A DNA stretch of 60,498 bases, taken from assembly GCA_003963005.1 (NCBI GenBank), contig RXJW01000094.1:1-60498 (forward strand), given 5' to 3'. Made by a program: the position numbers and the translations under genes. Numbering within the stretch: position 1 is the first letter of the stretch; each line of letters begins with the position of its first letter. The notes below the pieces were generated by a model that was not told the origin of the DNA, did not search any database, and saw only the letters and a program-made list of their open reading frames with translations. Source of the stretch: Burkholderiales bacterium. GTDB lineage: Bacteria > Pseudomonadota > Gammaproteobacteria > Burkholderiales > Burkholderiaceae_C. Below, piece by piece: positions 41,439 to 50,857 of this stretch.

Positions 41439-42643
41439 GCGAGGGCCCGATGCAGCGAGTACACCGTTTGCGCCCGCGGTGGCGCACCTCGCAGGCAGTG
41501 CAGGGCCTTGCGCCAGGTGGGCAGGCGCGTCCAGGGCGAGCCGGCCAGCGAATGCTGCCGCGGCACCAGCGCGGCCGTCAGGGCCCGTTCCGGCGGCACG
41601 AGGCGCCGCCACGCGAGCGTCATCACGTCGGCCGGCCCCTGCGACCACTGCAGCCCGGGCAACCAGGGAATGCCGAGGTGGGACAGCGAGACCTCGGCCA
41701 GCGTCCAGCGCTGGCTGGCGGCCCGCAGCCAGCGCGGGCAGGCTTGCACCGCGGCGGCGGGGAGCGCCGGCCAGCGGCCCGGGAAGAGACGCGTCGCCAG
41801 TGTCAGCGTCGGCACGGCCCACCAGGCCGGGTGGCCGTCGGCGGTGGGCGCCAGGGCCTCGTCCCAGTCGGCACGGTCCAGGTGGGCGGCCAGCTGGGCG
41901 ATGTCGTGCAACTGCACCAGCCGCACGCTGCGCGTGCACAGGTTGCCACCGGTGTGCAGCAGCAGGTGCCGCATCAGCGCGGCGGGGCTGCGGTAGCCGT
42001 GCAGACCGGCAGCTGCCCCCGGCGGGCCGAGGTCGCCCGTGATGTCGACGCGGCGGCAGGGCAGCGGCTCGGCCACGGCGGTGTGCAGCTCGACCTTGAT
42101 CGGGTGGTCGGCATGCTCGCCGAAGGCACGTTCGGCTGGCTGATGCAGCGGTTCGTAGGCGATGTGGCGCTGCCCGGCGATGCCGCGGCCGTAGCCGAGC
42201 TGCTGGATGAACCGGTCGGCGGCCATCCGGTCGCGAGGATGCACCAGCAGGTCGATGTCGCTCATCGGCCTCTGGCCCGGTGCCGTGACACCGAGCTGCA
42301 GCAGGGCCGAGCCCTTCAGCCCGAGCAGCGGCACGCCGGCGGACGCCGCGGCGCCATGCAGGCGATGCAGCAAGGCCCGCACGCGCGCCTCGCGGCGCCG
42401 GCCCTGGTCGGCCTGGTCGGCCAGCAGGGCCTGCCAGGTGGGCGGCCCCTGCCAGCCCAATCGGGCGGCGAGCAGGGCACTCACGCCATGCATCACAGCC
42501 ACGGCCATCGCCGCGCGCCAGGTGAAGGCATCCCAGTCCGGTGCGTGGCCCGTCGGCCGGGCGAGTTCTTCCGCGAGCCGATGCGTCGCCGTGCGCAGCG
42601 CGGCCTGCACCACCGGCCGCGCCGGCCATTCAATCCCGTTCAT
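41414..42643 (-). CDS. Nucleotidyltransferase family protein (NTP_transf_5 type)
   Basis: This 409-aa protein has the NTP_transf_5 layout: GLKGSALLQL, then the metal-binding pair in RPMSDIDLLVHPRDR near residues 125-135, then ELH near 180. Proteins of this family are often encoded beside HprK-like kinases and radical SAM or PqqD proteins in natural-product clusters, and the same kinase pairing is seen here. The start is ATG 42643 after GGGAGGGCT. It is divergent from the kinase gene 13 bases away. The nucleotide acceptor is unknown. Confidence 0.8.
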   Translation of the reverse strand: MNGIEWPARPVVQAALRTATHRLAEELARPTGHAPDWDAFTWRAAMAVAVMHGVSALLAARLGWQGPPTWQALLADQADQGRRREARVRALLHRLHGAAASAGVPLLGLKGSALLQLGVTAPGQRPMSDIDLLVHPRDRMAADRFIQQLGYGRGIAGQRHIAYEPLHQPAERAFGEHADHPIKVELHTAVAEPLPCRRVDITGDLGPPGAAAGLHGYRSPAALMRHLLLHTGGNLCTRSVRLVQLHDIAQLAAHLDRADWDEALAPTADGHPAWWAVPTLTLATRLFPGRWPALPAAAVQACPRWLRAASQRWTLAEVSLSHLGIPWLPGLQWSQGPADVMTLAWRRLVPPERALTAALVPRQHSLAGSPWTRLPTWRKALHCLRGAPPRAQTVYSLHRALAYRPASSA

Positions 42644-42656
42644 GGAGCCCTCCCCG

Positions 42657-43664
42657 ATGTCGACCTGGCCCGCTGACCCCCGGCAGATTGCCGACCCCTT
42701 CGGCGAGCAGGCACCGCTCGCGTTGAGCCGCAGCCATGTCGTCATGGGCGCGGCGGTCGACTTCGTCAGTGACAGCGCCGACCTGCTCGCGCTGGCGGAC
42801 CGGGCCTACGCCGGTTTGCCCGCGCCCGCCTGCGACGGCCCCCCGCTGACGGTCGAGCTGCGTCTGACCCCGGGCGGGAACCGCTTCGACGACGCGCCGC
42901 CTGCCGCCCGGATGCTCGGGGGGGCCGGCCTGCTCGGCGCTGCGGTGGATGGCGACCACCTGGCCCTGATCAATCCGGCAGCCGGTCGTGCCCTGGTGCA
43001 GGTGACGACGGCCTTGCTGCGCTGGCCGTATCACCTGCGCTACGAGCTGATCGAGTTCGCGGTGTTCACGCTGGTGGCGCGTGCCCGGCGCCTGGCCGCG
43101 CTGCATGCCGGCGCGGTCGGCCTGGCAGGGCGCGGCGTGCTGGTGATGGGGGCCAGCGGCGCCGGCAAGTCGACGCTGGCGGCGCAGGCGATGGCGCTCG
43201 GGCTGGAGCTGCTCACCGAGGATGCGGCTTTCGTCGAGCCCGACACGCTCCTCGCGGTGGGCGTGCCCAACTTCCTGCACCTGCGCTGCGACAGCGTGGA
43301 CGTGCTGGACGACGCACCGCTGCAGGCCCGTCTGCGCGCCTCGCCCGTGATCGAGCGCCGCAGTGGCGTGCGCAAGTTCGAGCTGGACCTGCGCCAGGCG
43401 GGGGGGCTCACGACGGCCGGCCCCTTGCGCCTCGAACACCTCGTGTTCGCCTCGCCGGAGCCGGCGGGGGCGGGCGGCCTGCTGCAGCGCCTGAGCGCGG
43501 ACGAGACGCGGGCCCGCCTGCACACCAGCCAGCCCTACGCGGCCGGACAACCCGGCTGGTCGGCAGTGCTGGCGGGCTGTGCGCGGCTTCATGGCTGGGC
43601 GCTGCGGCGCGGGCGCAGTCCGCAGGAGGGCGCGCTGGCGCTGCGGTCCTTGCTCATGGGGTGA
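42657..43664 (+). CDS. HprK-related (HPr kinase-like) P-loop kinase
   Basis: This 335-aa protein has a P-loop GASGAGKST near residues 164-172 and the following ELLTEDAAFVEPD, the Walker B region of HprK-type serine kinases. HPr kinase itself phosphorylates Ser46 of HPr. Here there is no HPr or PTS gene nearby, so it is more like the HprK-related kinases of natural-product and HPr-rel-A gene sets. The start is ATG 42657, with GGAG 9 bases upstream; the ATG at 42642 lacks such a site. Its 3' end overlaps the minus-strand radical SAM gene by 11 bases. Confidence 0.83.
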   Translation: MSTWPADPRQIADPFGEQAPLALSRSHVVMGAAVDFVSDSADLLALADRAYAGLPAPACDGPPLTVELRLTPGGNRFDDAPPAARMLGGAGLLGAAVDGDHLALINPAAGRALVQVTTALLRWPYHLRYELIEFAVFTLVARARRLAALHAGAVGLAGRGVLVMGASGAGKSTLAAQAMALGLELLTEDAAFVEPDTLLAVGVPNFLHLRCDSVDVLDDAPLQARLRASPVIERRSGVRKFELDLRQAGGLTTAGPLRLEHLVFASPEPAGAGGLLQRLSADETRARLHTSQPYAAGQPGWSAVLAGCARLHGWALRRGRSPQEGALALRSLLMG

Positions 43665-45051
43665 GCACGGCCGTGGGTTGCAGCCGGGCGAGCAGGTCCG
43701 CCCAGCGCCGGCCGATGTCGTCCTGCGCCCGGCGGCGGGACGGGTCGTCGAGCCGGCCGAGGTCGACCTGGGCATGCAGCAGATCCCGCACGGCACGGTA
43801 GACGTCCGTGCCGAAGCTGCCGCGGAACATCATGGCCAGGTCGGCGCTGTCGGTCCAATGGGTCTTGGGACCGAGTTGAGCCTTGACCTGCTCGTGAAAG
43901 CGGGTGCCGGGCAAGGGATAGGACACGCTGACGCCGATGTCGTCCGGCTGGGCGTCCTCGATGAGCTGGCGGGTCTGCAGCAGCTCCGGCAGGCCTTCGC
44001 CCAGGTAGCCGAGCTGGATGAAGAAGCCCACGCGCACCCCCGCCTGCCGCAGGCGTTGTCGGGCGTCATGGATCTCGGCCACGGTGGTGCCCTTGTTCAT
44101 CGCGTCCAGCACGGTCTGGCTGCCGCTCTCGGCACCGATCCAGGCCTCGACACAGCCGGCGTCGGCGAGGGCGCGGGCCATGGCGTCGCTGATCAGGTCG
44201 GCGCGGGTCTGGATGGCGAAGGGCAGGCCGCCGCCGAGGCGGTCGAGTTCGTCGGCGAAGCGTTGCACCCAGTCGGCGCGAAAGCCGAAGATGTCGTCCG
44301 CGAACCAGATGTGGTCCGGCGCGAAGCGGGCCTTGAGCTCGGCCATCTCGGCGGCGACCGCGATCGGGCTGCGCTGCTGGTAGCGCTGGCCCCAGATCGG
44401 CTTGGCGCACCAGGCACAGCGGAACGAGCAGCCCTTGGAGGCGGCCATGTTCAGGCTGAAGCGGCCGTGCGCGGCGCGCCACGTGCGGCGGTAGGTGTCG
44501 ATGTCGACCAGGTCCCAGGCCACCGGGGCCTCGAGTTCGGTCGCGTCGGCGCGGGGCAGGGCGATCGTCTGCGCCAGCCCCTGCATCCAGGCTGCGCCGT
44601 CCCGCCCGGGCTCGGCCTGCAGCCGGCGCAGCAGGCCGGGCAGCACGTCCAGGCCCTCGCCGCGCAGGGCAACATCCGCACCGGCGGCGAGGTAGACCTC
44701 GGGCGCGTCGCTCGCGTCGGAGCCGGCCACGATGACGCGGGCCCCGGCGCGCCGAGCGTTCGCCACCATCGTGCAGGCGGCCTCGCGCATCCGCGCCAGG
44801 CACATCTTGCTGAGGTAGTTGTAGTTGTCCTCGTAGAGCAGCACCACGTCCGGGCGCGTGGCCGCGAGCTGGGTGTCGAAGTCCTGCGTGCCCTCGGCCA
44901 GCATGGCGTCGAAGAACGCGACCTGGTGGCCGAGCCGGCGCAGCAGGGCGGCCACTTGCAGGGTGGCCAGAGGCGGGTAGGGCTTGGCGCGAGCGAACTG
45001 CTTGGCGTCGAAGCGCAGGAAGAAACTGTGGCCGACCAGGATGGAGAGCAC
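43654..45051 (-). CDS. B12-binding-type radical SAM protein (minus strand)
   Basis: This 465-aa protein has a cobalamin-type N-terminal half (about 1-180, VGHSFFLRFDAKQFARAKPYPPLATLQ, RVIVAGSDASDAPE) and a radical SAM core with GCSFRCAWCAKPIWG near residue 208. It is a different subfamily from the gene at 35514: its core ends WGQRYQQRSP, like hopanoid- or phosphonate-type methylases. It starts with GTG after AAGGAGAAGG and is divergent from pssA (112-base gap). Its closest role is probably C-methylation or carbon rearrangement in the same cluster. Confidence 0.83.
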   Translation of the reverse strand: MLSILVGHSFFLRFDAKQFARAKPYPPLATLQVAALLRRLGHQVAFFDAMLAEGTQDFDTQLAATRPDVVLLYEDNYNYLSKMCLARMREAACTMVANARRAGARVIVAGSDASDAPEVYLAAGADVALRGEGLDVLPGLLRRLQAEPGRDGAAWMQGLAQTIALPRADATELEAPVAWDLVDIDTYRRTWRAAHGRFSLNMAASKGCSFRCAWCAKPIWGQRYQQRSPIAVAAEMAELKARFAPDHIWFADDIFGFRADWVQRFADELDRLGGGLPFAIQTRADLISDAMARALADAGCVEAWIGAESGSQTVLDAMNKGTTVAEIHDARQRLRQAGVRVGFFIQLGYLGEGLPELLQTRQLIEDAQPDDIGVSVSYPLPGTRFHEQVKAQLGPKTHWTDSADLAMMFRGSFGTDVYRAVRDLLHAQVDLGRLDDPSRRRAQDDIGRRWADLLARLQPTAVLTP

Positions 45052-45163
45052 GCCTTCTCCTTGGCATGGAGTCAGTGCGTGTGTGCCGAGAAGCTCACGG
45101 GAGGTTCAATCCGGCGCCCCGGCCGGCGTCATGCCGCGGCCGGGGTCAGCTATCCTGACGCCC

Positions 45164-45988
45164 ATGACCCCAGAAACGAATGAGGACGACGAGCCCGGCG
45201 TCGCCGTCCGCCCCCGCCGAAAAGGCATTTACGCGCTGCCCAATGCGATCACGCTGGGCGCGCTCTTCAGCGCGTTCTACGCGATCGTCATGGCCATGAA
45301 CGGCCGCTTCGAGGTGGCCTGCGTGGCCATCTTCGCCGCCGCCATCCTCGACAGCCTGGACGGCCGCGTCGCGCGCATGACCAACACCCAATCCGCGTTC
45401 GGCGAGCAGATGGACAGCCTGTCCGACATGGTCGCCTTCGGTGCCGCGCCGGCCCTGATCGTCTACATGTGGGCCCTCAAGGACATGGGCAAGCCGGGCT
45501 GGATCCCGGCCTTCGTCTACATCGCCGGCGCCGCGCTGCGCCTGGCCCGCTTCAACGTCAACATCGGCGTGGTGGACAAGCGCTACTTCCAGGGCCTGCC
45601 GAGCCCCGCGGCGGCCGCGCTCGTCATCGGCCTGATCTGGGCGGTGGTGGATCAGTCCACCTACACCGGCGTGAAGCCGGGCAGCTGGGAGTCGTGGGCG
45701 GCCTACGGCATCACGCTGTTCGCCGGGCTTTCGATGGTGACGAATGCTCCGTTCTACAGCTTCAAAGTCTTCGATCGGCGGCGCTCCGTGCCGTTCTTCG
45801 TGCTGGTCGTGATCATGCTCGGCATCGGCCTGGCGGCACTGGACCCATCGCGGGTTCTCTTCGGTGCCTTCTGTGTGTACGGCCTGTCGGGCTATGTCAT
45901 CTACGGCTGGCGAAAGGCCAAGGGCAAGCCGGCCAGCGTCATCTCGACGAGCACCGACGAGCCCGATGAACGCGGCTTGCACCAATAG
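45164..45988 (+). CDS. pssA: CDP-diacylglycerol-serine O-phosphatidyltransferase
   Basis: This 274-aa inner-membrane enzyme makes phosphatidylserine, the precursor of phosphatidylethanolamine. The CDP-alcohol phosphotransferase motif is complete: Asp66, Gly67, Ala70, Arg71, Gly80, Asp84 and Asp88 (DSLDGRVAR, then GEQMDSLSD). About seven to eight membrane segments follow. The start is ATG 45164. It is followed by the leucine leader 23 bases downstream and probably shares read-through into it; in this group pssA is commonly next to leuA. Confidence 0.92.
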   Translation: MTPETNEDDEPGVAVRPRRKGIYALPNAITLGALFSAFYAIVMAMNGRFEVACVAIFAAAILDSLDGRVARMTNTQSAFGEQMDSLSDMVAFGAAPALIVYMWALKDMGKPGWIPAFVYIAGAALRLARFNVNIGVVDKRYFQGLPSPAAAALVIGLIWAVVDQSTYTGVKPGSWESWAAYGITLFAGLSMVTNAPFYSFKVFDRRRSVPFFVLVVIMLGIGLAALDPSRVLFGAFCVYGLSGYVIYGWRKAKGKPASVISTSTDEPDERGLHQ

Positions 45989-46011
45989 GCTTTCGTGTTA
46001 GATTTCAAGCC

Positions 46012-46071
46012 ATGAACCCCGCCGCGCACATCGCCCTGCTACTAGCCCTGGAGGAACCTCGGGTTCGCTAG
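46012..46071 (+). CDS. leuL: Leucine leader peptide of the leuA attenuator
   Basis: This 19-codon ORF encodes [19 protein letters not shown]. Residues 9-13 are CTG CTA CTA GCC CTG: four leucines in five codons, two of them the rare CTA, in a genome that strongly prefers CTG. Stalling here during leucine shortage would change folding of the downstream RNA. It is followed by a Rho-independent terminator (46103-46141) and then leuA, the classic layout of ribosome-mediated attenuation. The short hairpin GAACC/GGTTC (46054-46066) overlaps its 3' end. Confidence 0.88.
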   Translation: MNPAAHIALLLALEEPRVR

Positions 46072-46102
46072 TCAGTCGCGCGCGCACGCTCTCCCTGACC
46101 CC

Positions 46103-46141
46103 AACGGCCCGATTGCAACCGCAGCGGGCCGTTCGTGTTTT
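46103..46141 (+). terminator. Attenuator terminator before leuA
   Basis: A perfect 9-bp stem, AACGGCCCG (46103-46111) with CGGGCCGTT (46125-46133), is followed by CGTGTTTT (46134-46141). It sits 31 bases after the leader stop codon and about 40 bases before leuA. Ribosome stalling on the leader's leucine codons would be expected to favour an alternative fold and let transcription continue. Confidence 0.85.
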
Positions 46142-46181
46142 CAAAGGCTGCTGGTTGCCCCACCCACCCTGGATGGACACC

Positions 46182-47870
46182 ATGTTGAAGCAACCGCAGC
46201 TCAAGTACCGCCCCTTCGCCCCCGTCGCACTGCCGGACCGCACCTGGCCCGACGCCGTGCTGACCCGCGCGCCGATCTGGCTGAGCACCGACCTGCGGGA
46301 TGGCAACCAGGCCCTCATTGAGCCGATGGACATCCCGCGCAAGCTGCGCATGTTCCAGCAGCTCGTGAAGATCGGCTTCAAGGAGATCGAGGTCGGTTTT
46401 CCGTCGGCCTCGCAGACCGAATTCGACTTCGTTCGCCTGCTCATCGAGGGCGGCCACATCCCGGAGGATGTCTCCATCCAGGTGTTGACGCAGGCCCGCT
46501 CGCACCTGATCGAGCGCACCTTCGAGGCGCTCGACGGCGCCCAGCGCGTCATCGTGCACGTCTACAACGCGGTGGCGCCCATCATGCGCCGCGTGGTGCT
46601 GGGGCAGGACGAAGACGGCATCGTCGAACTCGCCGCCACGCATGCCCGCCAGATCAAGGACCTGGCCGCCGCGCGCCCCGGCACCGACTGGCGTTTCGAG
46701 TACTCGCCCGAGATGTTCTCCGGCACCGAGCTGGCGTTCAGCAAGCGGGTGGTGGATGCCGTCACGGCCGTCTGGGCCCCGACGCCCGAGCGCAAGTGCA
46801 TCATCAACCTGCCTTCCACGGTTGAGCACAGCACGCCGAACATCTTTGCCGACATGATCGAGTGGATGCACCGCCACCTGGCGCGGCGCGACGCCATCGT
46901 GCTGTCGGTGCATCCGCACAACGACCGGGGCACCGGTACCGCCGCCGGAGAACTGGCCCTGATGGCCGGCGCCGACCGCATCGAAGGCTGCCTCTTCGGC
47001 AACGGCGAGCGCACCGGCAACGTCGACCTCGTCAACATCGCCCTCAACCTCTACACCCAGGGTGTGGACCCGCAGCTGGACTTCTCGGACATCGACGAGG
47101 TGCGCCGCTGCGTCGAGCACTGCACGCAGATCCCGGTTCACCCACGCCATCCGTACGTGGGCGATCTCGTGTACACCTCCTTCTCCGGCTCGCACCAGGA
47201 CGCCATCAAGAAGGCCTTCGCCGCCCGCGCCGAGGGCGAGATCTGGGACATGCCCTACCTGCCCATCGACCCCAAGGACCTGGGCCGCAGCTACGACGCG
47301 GTCATCCGCGTGAACAGCCAGTCCGGCAAGGGCGGCATCGCCTACCTGCTGGAGACGGAGTACGGCCTGGAGTTGCCGCGCCGGCTGCAGATCGAGTTCA
47401 GCCAGGTCGTGCAGCGGGTGATGGACGACGCCGGCAAGGAGCTCACGGCAGCCGACCTCTACGCCATCTTCGAGCGTGAGTACGGCATCGGCGACGCCGC
47501 GGCTTCCGTCGTGCAGCCGCAGATGACCGAACTCCCGGGCGGTGCGATGAAGCTCTCGGCCGAGGTCGTGCTGGGCGGCTGGTTCGGTCACGTCCAGGGC
47601 GAGGGCAACGGCCCGATCGACGCTTTCGTGCAGGCACTGTCCGCCCGCCTCGGGCAGGAGGTACGGGTGCTGGACTACCACGAGCATGCCATCGGTAGCG
47701 GTGCGGATGCCCGTGCGGTGGCCTACCTGGAGATCCGCGTGGGCGACGTGACGCGCCACGGCGTCGGCATTGATGGCAGCATCCTGCGTGCGTCGATGCA
47801 GGCCGTGCTGTCCGGCCTGTCCCGCGCGCCGGTCACGGTGCCCCAACAGATCGAGGAGAACACGCGATGA
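46182..47870 (+). CDS. leuA: 2-isopropylmalate synthase, long (type II-like) form
   Basis: This 562-aa enzyme joins 2-ketoisovalerate and acetyl-CoA in leucine synthesis. It has [13 protein letters not shown] near residues 33-44, the HPHNDRGTG metal/substrate segment, and a long C-terminal regulatory domain ([19 protein letters not shown]). The N-terminus ([17 protein letters not shown]) and length match the actinobacterial/fungal-type LeuA rather than the 510-aa form. The start is placed at ATG 46182; an ATG at 46173 is possible. It overlaps the next leuA by 4 bases (ATGA). It is controlled by the attenuator. Confidence 0.92.
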   Translation: MLKQPQLKYRPFAPVALPDRTWPDAVLTRAPIWLSTDLRDGNQALIEPMDIPRKLRMFQQLVKIGFKEIEVGFPSASQTEFDFVRLLIEGGHIPEDVSIQVLTQARSHLIERTFEALDGAQRVIVHVYNAVAPIMRRVVLGQDEDGIVELAATHARQIKDLAAARPGTDWRFEYSPEMFSGTELAFSKRVVDAVTAVWAPTPERKCIINLPSTVEHSTPNIFADMIEWMHRHLARRDAIVLSVHPHNDRGTGTAAGELALMAGADRIEGCLFGNGERTGNVDLVNIALNLYTQGVDPQLDFSDIDEVRRCVEHCTQIPVHPRHPYVGDLVYTSFSGSHQDAIKKAFAARAEGEIWDMPYLPIDPKDLGRSYDAVIRVNSQSGKGGIAYLLETEYGLELPRRLQIEFSQVVQRVMDDAGKELTAADLYAIFEREYGIGDAAASVVQPQMTELPGGAMKLSAEVVLGGWFGHVQGEGNGPIDAFVQALSARLGQEVRVLDYHEHAIGSGADARAVAYLEIRVGDVTRHGVGIDGSILRASMQAVLSGLSRAPVTVPQQIEENTR

Positions 47871-49408
47871 GCGACAAGCTGATCATTTTCGACACCACGC
47901 TGCGTGACGGCGAGCAGTCGCCGGGCGCGTCCATGACGCGCGAGGAGAAGCTGCGCATCGCGCGGCAGCTCGAACGCATGAAGGTCGATGTGATCGAGGC
48001 GGGCTTCGCGGCGTCCAGCAACGGCGACTTCGAGGCCGTCAAGGCGATTGCCGCGGCCGTGCGCGAGAGCACCGTGTGCTCGCTGGCCCGGGCCAATGAC
48101 CGTGACATTGCCCGAGCCGCCGAGGCCCTGGCGCCGGCGCAGCGGTCGCGCATCCACACCTTCATCGCCACCAGCGAACTCCACATGGAGAAGAAGCTGC
48201 GCATGACGCGCGAGCAGGTGCTGGAGCAGGCCACGCTCGCGGTGCGCTTCGCGCGCAACCTGTGCGGCGACATCGAGTTCTCGCCCGAAGACGGCTACCG
48301 TTCCGACATCGACTTTCTCGCCCGCGTCTGCGAGGCCGTCATCCGCGAAGGGGCGGGCACGATCAACATCCCCGACACCGTGGGCTACGGCATCCCCGAA
48401 CTGTACGGCGACTTCATCCGCCGCCTGCGCGAGAAGGTGCCCAACGCCGACCAGGCCATCTGGAGCGTGCATTGCCACAACGACCTGGGCATGGCCGTCG
48501 CCAATTCGCTGGCCGGGGTCAAGATCGGCGGCGCGCGGCAGGTGGAGTGCACGATCAACGGCCTGGGCGAGCGGGCGGGCAACTGCTCGCTCGAAGAAGT
48601 CGTCATGGCCGTGCGCACGCGGCGTGACTACTTCGGGCTGGATGTCGGCATCGAGACCTCGCAGATCGTGCCGGCCTCCAAGCTGGTGTCGCAGACCACC
48701 GGTTTCGTCGTGCAGCCGAACAAGGCGGTGGTCGGGGCGAACGCGTTCGCGCATGCCAGCGGCATCCACCAGGACGGCGTGCTCAAGGCGCGTGACACCT
48801 ACGAGATCATGCGCGCCGAGGACGTCGGCTGGGCGGCCAACAAGATCGTGCTGGGCAAGCTTTCCGGTCGCAACGCCTTCAAGCAGCGGCTGCAGGAGCT
48901 GGGCATCCAGCTGGAGAGCGAGGCGGAGGTGAACGCCGCCTTCCAGCGCTTCAAGGACCTGGCGGACCGCAAGAACGAGATCTTCGACGAGGACATCATT
49001 GCGCTCGTCATGGACGAGTCCGTGACGGCCGACGAGGAACACTTCCGCCTGCTGTCGCTGGCCCAGCGCAGCGAGACTGGCGAGCGCCCGCACGCGGCCA
49101 TCGTCTTCGCGATGGGCCACCAGGAGCACCGCGCCGAGAGCGACGGCAACGGCCCGGTGGACGCGACGCTGCAGGCCATCGAGTCGGTCGTGCAGTCGGG
49201 TGCGGAGATGCTGCTGTACTCGGTGAACGCCATCACCGGCGGCAGCACCGAGTCCCAGGGCGAGGTCACGGTGCGGCTGCAGCACGCCGGGCGGGTCGTC
49301 AACGGCGTGGGCGCGGACCCGGACATCGTCGTCGCGTCCGCCAAGGCCTACCTGTCGGCGCTGAACAAGCTGCAAAGCAAGATCGAGCGGGTCGCTGCCC
49401 AGGGCTGA
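47867..49408 (+). CDS. leuA: 2-isopropylmalate synthase, canonical bacterial form
   Basis: This 513-aa enzyme catalyses the same reaction as its neighbour but belongs to the classical proteobacterial family: [18 protein letters not shown] at the N-terminus, [38 protein letters not shown], and a C-terminal LeuA allosteric domain (EGEV-like repeats, [16 protein letters not shown]). The stop of the preceding gene overlaps its ATG (47867). Having both forms in tandem under one leader is unusual; they may differ in feedback inhibition or substrate range. Confidence 0.95.
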   Translation: MSDKLIIFDTTLRDGEQSPGASMTREEKLRIARQLERMKVDVIEAGFAASSNGDFEAVKAIAAAVRESTVCSLARANDRDIARAAEALAPAQRSRIHTFIATSELHMEKKLRMTREQVLEQATLAVRFARNLCGDIEFSPEDGYRSDIDFLARVCEAVIREGAGTINIPDTVGYGIPELYGDFIRRLREKVPNADQAIWSVHCHNDLGMAVANSLAGVKIGGARQVECTINGLGERAGNCSLEEVVMAVRTRRDYFGLDVGIETSQIVPASKLVSQTTGFVVQPNKAVVGANAFAHASGIHQDGVLKARDTYEIMRAEDVGWAANKIVLGKLSGRNAFKQRLQELGIQLESEAEVNAAFQRFKDLADRKNEIFDEDIIALVMDESVTADEEHFRLLSLAQRSETGERPHAAIVFAMGHQEHRAESDGNGPVDATLQAIESVVQSGAEMLLYSVNAITGGSTESQGEVTVRLQHAGRVVNGVGADPDIVVASAKAYLSALNKLQSKIERVAAQG

Positions 49409-49803
49409 CCGGTCGCGAGGCCGCGGTCTTGTAACCGGCGTGACGGCTGTCACGCCGGGGCCCGCATTGCCCGTGGCACAGGCCAAAAGCCGTGAAAACG
49501 CGGTCCTCCTCCCGGCGTGCTGGCGGCGTTGAACCCCCAGAATCGACTGCAGGCCAGCCCGCCGGCGCGGGGACGGCCACCCCCTCTTTTCGGGGCTGAC
49601 CCCGATACCGTGTCCGCGCCGAACCGGGCCTACTTGCACCTGCTTACACGTCCATCGGAGTCAGCCGAACGGCAGAGAGAACCGCAACACGCCTGGAACC
49701 CGCCTGGAAACGGGCAAGAGTTCACTTGAGGAATGTTGCTTAAGTTCTTATCTTGTCGACGTTTTTGGCAGCGGTACACTGCCGTCCAGCCTTGGGGATC
49801 CCG
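49409..49803. other. 395-bp intergenic region between leuA and pbpG
   Basis: No gene is supported. A perfect 10-bp hairpin, CCGGCGTGAC/GTCACGCCGG (49435-49458, 4-base loop), lies 26 bases after the leuA stop. It lacks a T tract, so it is at most a Rho-dependent or mRNA-stability element. The right end holds the pbpG promoter. The middle is unremarkable. Confidence 0.6.
49753..49780 (+). promoter_or_regulatory. Sigma-70-like promoter of pbpG
   Basis: TTGTCG (49753-49758) and TACACT (49775-49780), 16 bases apart, form a reasonable -35/-10 pair. Transcription would start about 15-20 bases before the TTG start codon at 49804. Confidence 0.5.
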
Positions 49804-50793
49804 TTGAAGACTTTTGCTGCCGCCCTGTTGAGCCTCAGCCTGTTGGCCACGCTGCCGAGCGTGGCCGTCGCTGGCAATGCCGACACCCCCTCCAAGGCCA
49901 AGGCCAGCGCCAAGGCCAACTTGCCGCAGACGCGCAAGACCCGATCGGTCGTCGTGCGCAAGGCGGCTCCTGCGGTGCCCGCCGTGCCGACCTTCGGTCA
50001 GGCTGCCGGCCTGCACTCTGTGGACGACCCGCTGGCCCTGAAATCCAGCGTGGCCTATGTGCTCGACCAGGACACCAACGAAGTCCTGTTTTCCAAGAAT
50101 CCGCAGGCCGTGCTGCCGATCGCGTCGATCACCAAGCTGATGACGGCGCTGGTGGTCGTGGAGGCGGGCCTGTCGCTCGACGAGAAGCTGACCGTCACGC
50201 AGGACGACGTCGATACCGAAAAGTTCACGCGCTCGCGCCTGGCCGTCGGTACGACGCTGTCGCGTGGCGACATGCTGCACCTTGCCCTGATGGCCAGCGA
50301 GAACCGTGCCGCCCACGCGCTGGGCCGGCACTACCCCGGCGGCCTGGAGGCCTTCGTGGCCGCCATGAACGCCAGAGCACAGAGCCTGGGCATGGCCGAC
50401 ACGCACTACGTCGAGCCGACGGGCCTGTCCAGCCGCAACCAGAGCAGTGCGGCCGACCTGGCCAAGCTGGTGGCGGTGACCAGCCAGGTGCCGCTGCTGC
50501 GTGACCTGTCCACGTCGCGCGAGGCGCGTGTGGCGCTCGGCAAGCGGCTGGTGCAGTTCCGCTCGACCAACGGCCTGCTGTCCAACCCGCTGTGGGACAT
50601 CGGCCTGCAGAAGACCGGCTTCATCAACGAGGCCGGCAAGTGCCTCGTCATGCAGGCCCGCATGGCCGGCCGTCAGCTGATCATGGTGTTCCTGGATTCG
50701 AGCGGCAAGGCCTCGCGGATTGCCGATGCGGAGCGCATGCGCAAGTGGCTGTCGACGCAGGTCGAGGGCACGGTGCCCGAAGCCAAGCTCTGA
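49804..50793 (+). CDS. pbpG: D-alanyl-D-alanine endopeptidase (PBP7-like)
   Basis: This 329-aa exported serine enzyme cuts D-Ala cross-links in peptidoglycan. The signal peptide (KTFAAALLSLSLLATLPSVAVAG) is followed by a Lys/Ala-rich stretch. The penicillin-binding motifs are Ser108-Ile-Thr-Lys (SITK), SEN near residue 165 and KTG near residue 270. The start is TTG 49804, preceded by GGGGA, because it gives a proper signal peptide; the next upstream TTG (49753) overlaps the promoter. A strong terminator follows. Confidence 0.9.
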   Translation: MKTFAAALLSLSLLATLPSVAVAGNADTPSKAKASAKANLPQTRKTRSVVVRKAAPAVPAVPTFGQAAGLHSVDDPLALKSSVAYVLDQDTNEVLFSKNPQAVLPIASITKLMTALVVVEAGLSLDEKLTVTQDDVDTEKFTRSRLAVGTTLSRGDMLHLALMASENRAAHALGRHYPGGLEAFVAAMNARAQSLGMADTHYVEPTGLSSRNQSSAADLAKLVAVTSQVPLLRDLSTSREARVALGKRLVQFRSTNGLLSNPLWDIGLQKTGFINEAGKCLVMQARMAGRQLIMVFLDSSGKASRIADAERMRKWLSTQVEGTVPEAKL

Positions 50794-50812
50794 GCCGGGT
50801 CCCTGAACGACG

Positions 50813-50840
50813 ACGCGGCGCCGAGGCGCCGCGTTTTCTT
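50813..50840 (+). terminator. Rho-independent terminator after pbpG
   Basis: A perfect 10-bp inverted repeat, ACGCGGCGCC/GGCGCCGCGT with a GA centre, is followed by TTTCTT. It lies 19 bases after the pbpG stop and before the convergent IclR gene. Confidence 0.85.
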
Positions 50841-50857
50841 TGCGGGGTCGGTGCCGC

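Noticed and set aside
42642..42656. Upstream ATG as start of the HprK-like kinase
   Set aside because: It lacks a ribosome binding site, while the ATG at 42657 has GGAG at suitable distance.
49435..49458. Hairpin after leuA as Rho-independent terminator
   Set aside because: Perfect 10-bp stem, but followed by GGCCCGC and not by T residues.
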